In this document: piece by piece, positions 5,823 to 8,973 of the stretch
Position numbering within the stretch: the first letter of the stretch is position 1
Layout of the letters: each line of letters opens with the position of its first letter
DNA from: JBKHBQ01 sp046542305
GTDB taxonomy: Bacteria > Bacteroidota > Bacteroidia > Bacteroidales > 4484-276
Assembly: GCA_046542305.1 (NCBI GenBank)
Contig: JBKHBQ010000161.1
Coordinates: forward strand, 1-8,973
Direction: 5' to 3'
Length of the DNA stretch: 8,973 nt
Position numbers and translations under genes: made by a program
The notes under the pieces: generated by a model
What the model was told of the DNA's origin: nothing
Databases searched by the model: none
Seen by the model: only the letters and a program-made list of their open reading frames with translations

Positions 5823-6546
5823 ATATCAATCCCTTTTCACCCAGAAAATCAAAAAATTCCTTTTTGTAATATTCGCCCACGGGTATCTGCGTTTCGCTAA
5901 CTTCAAGGCTGTTCTTCCCGATGGAAGTTACCTTGGAAATAGGCACAATATATGATTTGTGAATCCTGAAAAACTGCTCACGAGGCAGCAACTCCTCAAT
6001 TTTCTTAAAGCTCATGTGGGTGATGATGTTCCGTTGCGGCAAGACGATTTTCAGGTAATCCTTCAGCCCTTCGATATAGAGGATGTCGGCAAAATTTACC
6101 TTCATCATTTTATAATCGGCGCGTACGAACATAAAATCCGCAACCTGGTGCATAGCTGTTGCAAGGTGTGCGTTTTCAGGCGCTTTTTGCGTCAGTTCAT
6201 CAAAAACCTTGTTCACGGCTTTCAGAAACCTGTCGAACGAAATGGGTTTGAGCAGGTAATCCGCAACTTCCAGTTCATAGCCTTTCAGCGCGTATTGATC
6301 GTAGGCGGTGGTAAGGATTACCTTTGGCTTTCGCTTGATGGTTTCCAGCAACTGGATGCCGGTCAGGTCGTCCATCTGAATGTCGAGGAACATCAGATCC
6401 ACGTGCTTCTCCTTTAAAAAATCGAGGGCCTTCAGGCCGTTGTTGAACAATCCGGCCAGCCTGAGAAAGGGCACCTTTTCGATGAATTCCTCCATTTGTT
6501 CCAGGGCCAGCGGTTCGTCGTCTATGGCAATGCAATCAATGAGCAT
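5821..6546 (-). CDS. LytTR-family response regulator
   Basis: This 241-residue two-component regulator has a receiver domain (about 3-118) with acidic residues D9/D10, phosphoacceptor D55 in DLMFLDIQM, T80 in ILTTAYD and K100 in YLLKPIS. A LytTR DNA-binding domain (about 137-238) has the family hallmarks: FMFVRADYKMMKVNFADILYIEGLKDYLKI and FFRIHKSYIV. All key receiver residues are intact. LytTR domains bind direct repeats in DNA through beta-strands rather than a helix-turn-helix. The ATG at 6546 overlaps the end of the kinase gene by 11 nt, so the two are translationally coupled and form a cognate pair. The gene runs convergently with the sigma-factor gene run, and its stop lies inside that run's terminator T-tract. 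Targets are unknown; the repeats at 7658-7742 upstream of the kinase are candidates. Confidence 0.95.
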   Translation of the reverse strand: MLIDCIAIDDEPLALEQMEEFIEKVPFLRLAGLFNNGLKALDFLKEKHVDLMFLDIQMDDLTGIQLLETIKRKPKVILTTAYDQYALKGYELEVADYLLKPISFDRFLKAVNKVFDELTQKAPENAHLATAMHQVADFMFVRADYKMMKVNFADILYIEGLKDYLKIVLPQRNIITHMSFKKIEELLPREQFFRIHKSYIVPISKVTSIGKNSLEVSETQIPVGEYYKKEFFDFLGEKGLI

Positions 6547-7603
6547 GGATGTTTATTCTTAAATAGACCTTAAAAATAGCATTTTCACAGTGAATTTCCA
6601 GCAGATGCCGGTCGGGATACAGCATTTCCAGTCGCCGCTTCACATTCTGAATGCCGATGCCATGATCATTTTCAGGATGCTGGGTGCGCGTCTTTACCGG
6701 GTTTTCCGATTTGAAAATGATCGCCTTGCCGGTGATTTTCATATAAATATAAAATGCCGGCGGCTGTTGTGATTTGCTTCCGTGCTTGAACATGTTTTCT
6801 ACGAACGGAATAAACAGCATGGGCGGAATTTCGATGCCCGCCGGGTTGCCTTCCACCTTAAAATCGATATAGTCCTCGTTTTCGAGTCTGATGCGTTGCA
6901 GGTCGATGTAGCTTTCGAGGTGTTCCAGTTCGTTTTCGAGCAGCACCCTGTCCTGCTGTGCCTCAAACAGCATATAACGCATGATGCCCGAGAGTTTGAT
7001 GATCGATTGATTGGCCTTGTCGGGATCTTTTTTTACAAGCGTGTTGATGTTGTTGAGGGTGTTGAACAAAAAATGCGGATTGACCTGCGTGCGCAGCAGC
7101 GCCAGCTCGCTTTTCATATTCTGGCGTTCCAGGTGTGATTTGCTTTGCTGAATCCGTAAAAGATGTTTTACCAGCCTGATGGTAAAAAAGATCCCCACAG
7201 TGGTGTAGATGTAAAAAATGTGCTGGAAAATATTGAAGTGGAAGAAATTGGGGTATTGCGAAAGGTAATCAGGATAAAACAGCGGCAGTTCTGCAAAATA
7301 GATCAGCGACCTGAGCAACAGGGCAAAAAATATCGCTGATGTGATCAGCCATAGAAAAAACGAAAGATATTTTTTTTGGATAAAATGATGCTGCAACAGG
7401 TAGTACCCCGTAAAATACGATGCCAGGATCAGCACAGGAAGTTCAAATATTTCTGAAAGCAGGTTGGTGTAAAAGGTTTCAAACGTGTATCCTACAAATG
7501 TTTTCTGAAAACGTGAAACGTTGAAGAGCAGCAGCACCATCCAGAAAAGGATGTGGTGAAAAACCCGGATATGCGTCGGATATTGCTTTGTTAAAATATT
7601 CAT
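6536..7603 (-). CDS. LytS/YehU-type membrane sensor histidine kinase
   Basis: The 355-residue kinase has about four membrane helices in its first 145 residues (roughly 17-30, 53-70, 80-103, 123-145), a short coiled linker, and a His_kinase domain of LytS/AlgZ type. The phosphorylated histidine should be H177 in LRTQVNPHFLFNTLNNI. The ATP-binding domain shows PFVENMFKHG (N box, about 267-276) and HGIGIQNVKRRLEMLYP (G box, about 314-330). No extracytoplasmic sensor domain is present, so the signal is probably perceived in or near the membrane. The ATG at 7603 is the first in-frame ATG; the frame extends only a few codons further to a TTG at 7624. No Shine-Dalgarno is visible. It shares 11 nt with the regulator gene downstream and should phosphorylate it. 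Confidence 0.93.
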   Translation of the reverse strand: MNILTKQYPTHIRVFHHILFWMVLLLFNVSRFQKTFVGYTFETFYTNLLSEIFELPVLILASYFTGYYLLQHHFIQKKYLSFFLWLITSAIFFALLLRSLIYFAELPLFYPDYLSQYPNFFHFNIFQHIFYIYTTVGIFFTIRLVKHLLRIQQSKSHLERQNMKSELALLRTQVNPHFLFNTLNNINTLVKKDPDKANQSIIKLSGIMRYMLFEAQQDRVLLENELEHLESYIDLQRIRLENEDYIDFKVEGNPAGIEIPPMLFIPFVENMFKHGSKSQQPPAFYIYMKITGKAIIFKSENPVKTRTQHPENDHGIGIQNVKRRLEMLYPDRHLLEIHCENAIFKVYLRINIHAH

Positions 7604-7841
7604 CACTGCATGATTGCATGGCAAATGTAATCGAAAAAACTCCCCGTCACCCTGTGGGCCGGTTCTTTTGGATAAAATGCCTGAATTTGTCGATCAAATC
7701 TCATGAACCGGCGACCAACAGGTTTTGCCGCCGGTTTTGCCGTCTGTGTCTGCAATGCTGATGGATAGGTATACTTTATTTGGAAACCATGCTTAGGTGC
7801 CTGACTTTTGAACCGCTTTAGTATCAATTAAAATTTTTATC
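7604..7841. promoter_or_regulatory. Divergent intergenic region, kinase / secreted protein
   Basis: This 238-bp region lies between two divergent genes and should hold both promoters. Its first half carries the repeat cluster annotated separately. The part next to the secreted-protein gene is AT-rich (ATTAAAATTTTTATC just before the ATG), typical of Bacteroidota leaders without Shine-Dalgarno. TTTATTTG at 7775-7782 is one mismatch from the -7 consensus TAnnTTTG, but no good TTTG element lies about 19 bp upstream of it, so it is only a weak promoter candidate. A minus-strand frame at 7603-7827 is not protein-like. Confidence 0.45.
7658..7742. repeat. Cluster of GCCGGTT repeats, candidate operator
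   Basis: The heptamer GCCGGTT occurs at 7658-7664, reversed as AACCGGC at 7706-7712, and again at 7730-7736. These give two perfect 8-bp inverted repeats: GCCGGTTC (7658-7665) with GAACCGGC (7705-7712), and AACCGGCG (7706-7713) with CGCCGGTT (7729-7736). In addition GGTTTTGCCG is repeated exactly at 7721-7730 and 7733-7742, a 12-bp period close to one helical turn. The position upstream of a LytS/LytTR operon and a divergent secreted-protein gene suggests regulator binding, but this is inference. Confidence 0.5.
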
Positions 7842-8973
7842 ATGAAAAAACTTGTAGTACTTATGCTTCTTCTCGGTATTGCGGTCGTGGCTTTTTCGCA
7901 GCAGCGTCCCCGCATGTCCGATGATCTTAAAAAGGTTTCCATACTCCGGAAGGTTCAACGGATGGCGGATCCTGTAAAATCGGCTGATCCCGTACAGTTT
8001 ACACCGGGTACAAATTTTAAAAGTGCCGGCATGCTCGGAGATGAGACCACAATCATCGAAACGATTTACGACCTTCAGTCGAATGCCTGCCTGTCGAATC
8101 GTTTCTGGCGCTGGGACGACGGCACCATGGCCGCCGTTTGCACGCGTGGTGTGGAACAGCCTTCGCTAACCGGCTTCCCCGATCGCGGCACAGGCTATAA
8201 TTACTTTAACGGCGCCGAATGGGGTCCCATGCCCACGGCAAGAATAGAATCGGAGCGCAGTGGATGGCCCAACATCGCTCCCTGGGGCGAAAATGGTGAA
8301 ATCGTGGTCTCCCACACGTCCACCAACCTGAAAATCAACCGCCGTACCACCAAAGGACAGGGCGCCTGGGAAGAGCTGCCGCCATACGAAGGTCCCGGAG
8401 GAACCTGTGACCCCGTTTGGCCGCGAATAGCAGCTTCGGGCGAAAACAACCAGTACACTCACCTGTTCTACAATTCCTACAATCCCTATGAGGGGCAAAC
8501 CAACGCGCTCCTATACTCGCGGTCGTCCGACGGCGGCCATACCTGGGAAATTCAGGACATGGTCATCGACGAAATCGGCCCCGACTATTACTTCGGAATC
8601 ACCGCCGATGAATACGTGCTAGCATCGCGCGGCGATAAACTGGTGCTGTTCTGTGCAAGCAGTTGGTACGACCTGTTTATCCTTGAATCGGAAGACAATG
8701 GCGATACCTGGGAAAAAACCATCATCTGGGAACATCCCTATCCTTTTTTCGATATTATGACCGACTTCTTTGACGATACGCTTTGCTTACCCGACAATTC
8801 CGGCCAGGTGGCCATCGATGCCAACGGCATGGTGCACGTGGCGTTCGCCGTCAACCGTGTACTGAGGGATGAAAGCCACGAGCCGGGTTACCTTACCTCT
8901 TTTCCTTACTGGGACGGAATTGCCTACTGGAATGAAAACATGGAAACACCCATCCCGGAACACCCCGACAATA
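7842..8973 (+). CDS. Secreted Asp-box (BNR) beta-propeller-like protein, 3' end missing
   Basis: The frame is open from the ATG at 7842 to the window edge (377 residues), so the C-terminus is not seen. It begins with a signal peptide (MKKLVVLMLLLGIAVVAFS-Q, cleavage about 19/20). Two exact Asp-box motifs, S-x-D-x-G-x-T-W, occur at 228-235 (SSDGGHTW) and 283-290 (SEDNGDTW). Their spacing of 55 residues fits consecutive blades of a sialidase-type propeller. Other blade-like stretches are RFWRWDDGTMAAVCTR and SGQVAIDANGMVHVAF. Asp boxes occur in sialidases, other glycosidases and non-enzymatic propellers, so they do not prove sialidase activity; I see no sialidase FRIP-type motif. Bacteroidota proteins of this style often end in a type IX secretion sorting domain, which would lie beyond the window. 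It diverges from the kinase gene. Confidence 0.82.
   Translation, partial: MKKLVVLMLLLGIAVVAFSQQRPRMSDDLKKVSILRKVQRMADPVKSADPVQFTPGTNFKSAGMLGDETTIIETIYDLQSNACLSNRFWRWDDGTMAAVCTRGVEQPSLTGFPDRGTGYNYFNGAEWGPMPTARIESERSGWPNIAPWGENGEIVVSHTSTNLKINRRTTKGQGAWEELPPYEGPGGTCDPVWPRIAASGENNQYTHLFYNSYNPYEGQTNALLYSRSSDGGHTWEIQDMVIDEIGPDYYFGITADEYVLASRGDKLVLFCASSWYDLFILESEDNGDTWEKTIIWEHPYPFFDIMTDFFDDTLCLPDNSGQVAIDANGMVHVAFAVNRVLRDESHEPGYLTSFPYWDGIAYWNENMETPIPEHPDN

Noticed and set aside
7603..7827. 74-residue minus-strand frame upstream of the kinase
   Set aside because: It is low-complexity and basic, lies in the divergent intergenic region and overlaps the repeat cluster; no family resemblance.
7842..8973. 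Calling the Asp-box protein a sialidase
   Set aside because: Asp boxes occur in many propellers and no sialidase active-site motif is visible in the 377 residues present.
1..8973. Mobile element, CRISPR array, toxin-antitoxin or phage-defence system
   Set aside because: No transposase, integrase, terminal repeats, regularly spaced repeats or defence-type domains were seen on either strand.

Overview
The window looks like a piece of a Bacteroidota chromosome (moderate GC, many start codons with AT-rich leaders and no Shine-Dalgarno). It carries family types common in that phylum: a LytS-type kinase with a LytTR regulator, small outer-membrane barrels ending in Phe, an ECF sigma factor followed by a single-pass membrane protein and a DUF4097-like exported protein, and a secreted Asp-box protein. 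A free-living or anaerobic Bacteroidales-like host is a guess from tryptophanase and overall style. No phage, transposon, CRISPR, tRNA or rRNA signal was seen.

Layout: (1) Positions 9-2000, minus strand: a GAF-fold free methionine-R-sulfoxide reductase, and upstream of it tryptophanase (tnaA), with a probable intrinsic terminator between them. (2) Positions 2001-2249: an AT-rich divergent regulatory region. (3) Positions 2250-5759, plus strand: a tightly packed run of five genes. These are an ECF sigma factor, a single-pass membrane protein with a long extracytoplasmic helix (candidate anti-sigma factor), an exported repeat protein of DUF4097 type, and two small outer-membrane beta-barrel proteins. 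A clear intrinsic terminator closes the run at 5790-5822. (4) Positions 5821-7603, minus strand and convergent: a LytTR response regulator and its LytS-type sensor kinase, overlapping by 11 nt. (5) Positions 7604-7841: a divergent intergenic region with a cluster of GCCGGTT repeats. (6) From 7842 to the window edge, plus strand: the first 377 residues of a secreted Asp-box (BNR) beta-propeller-like protein.

How the genes may work together: the five-gene run reads as a self-contained envelope-response unit. The sigma factor would be held by the membrane protein, whose periplasmic coiled coil may sense the envelope, and the exported and outer-membrane proteins would be effectors or sensed partners. 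The LytS/LytTR pair could control the divergent secreted protein through the repeat cluster between them. Both ideas are inferences from gene order and sequence motifs. The five-gene run is the best candidate for a poorly described system, but each component belongs to a recognisable family type.
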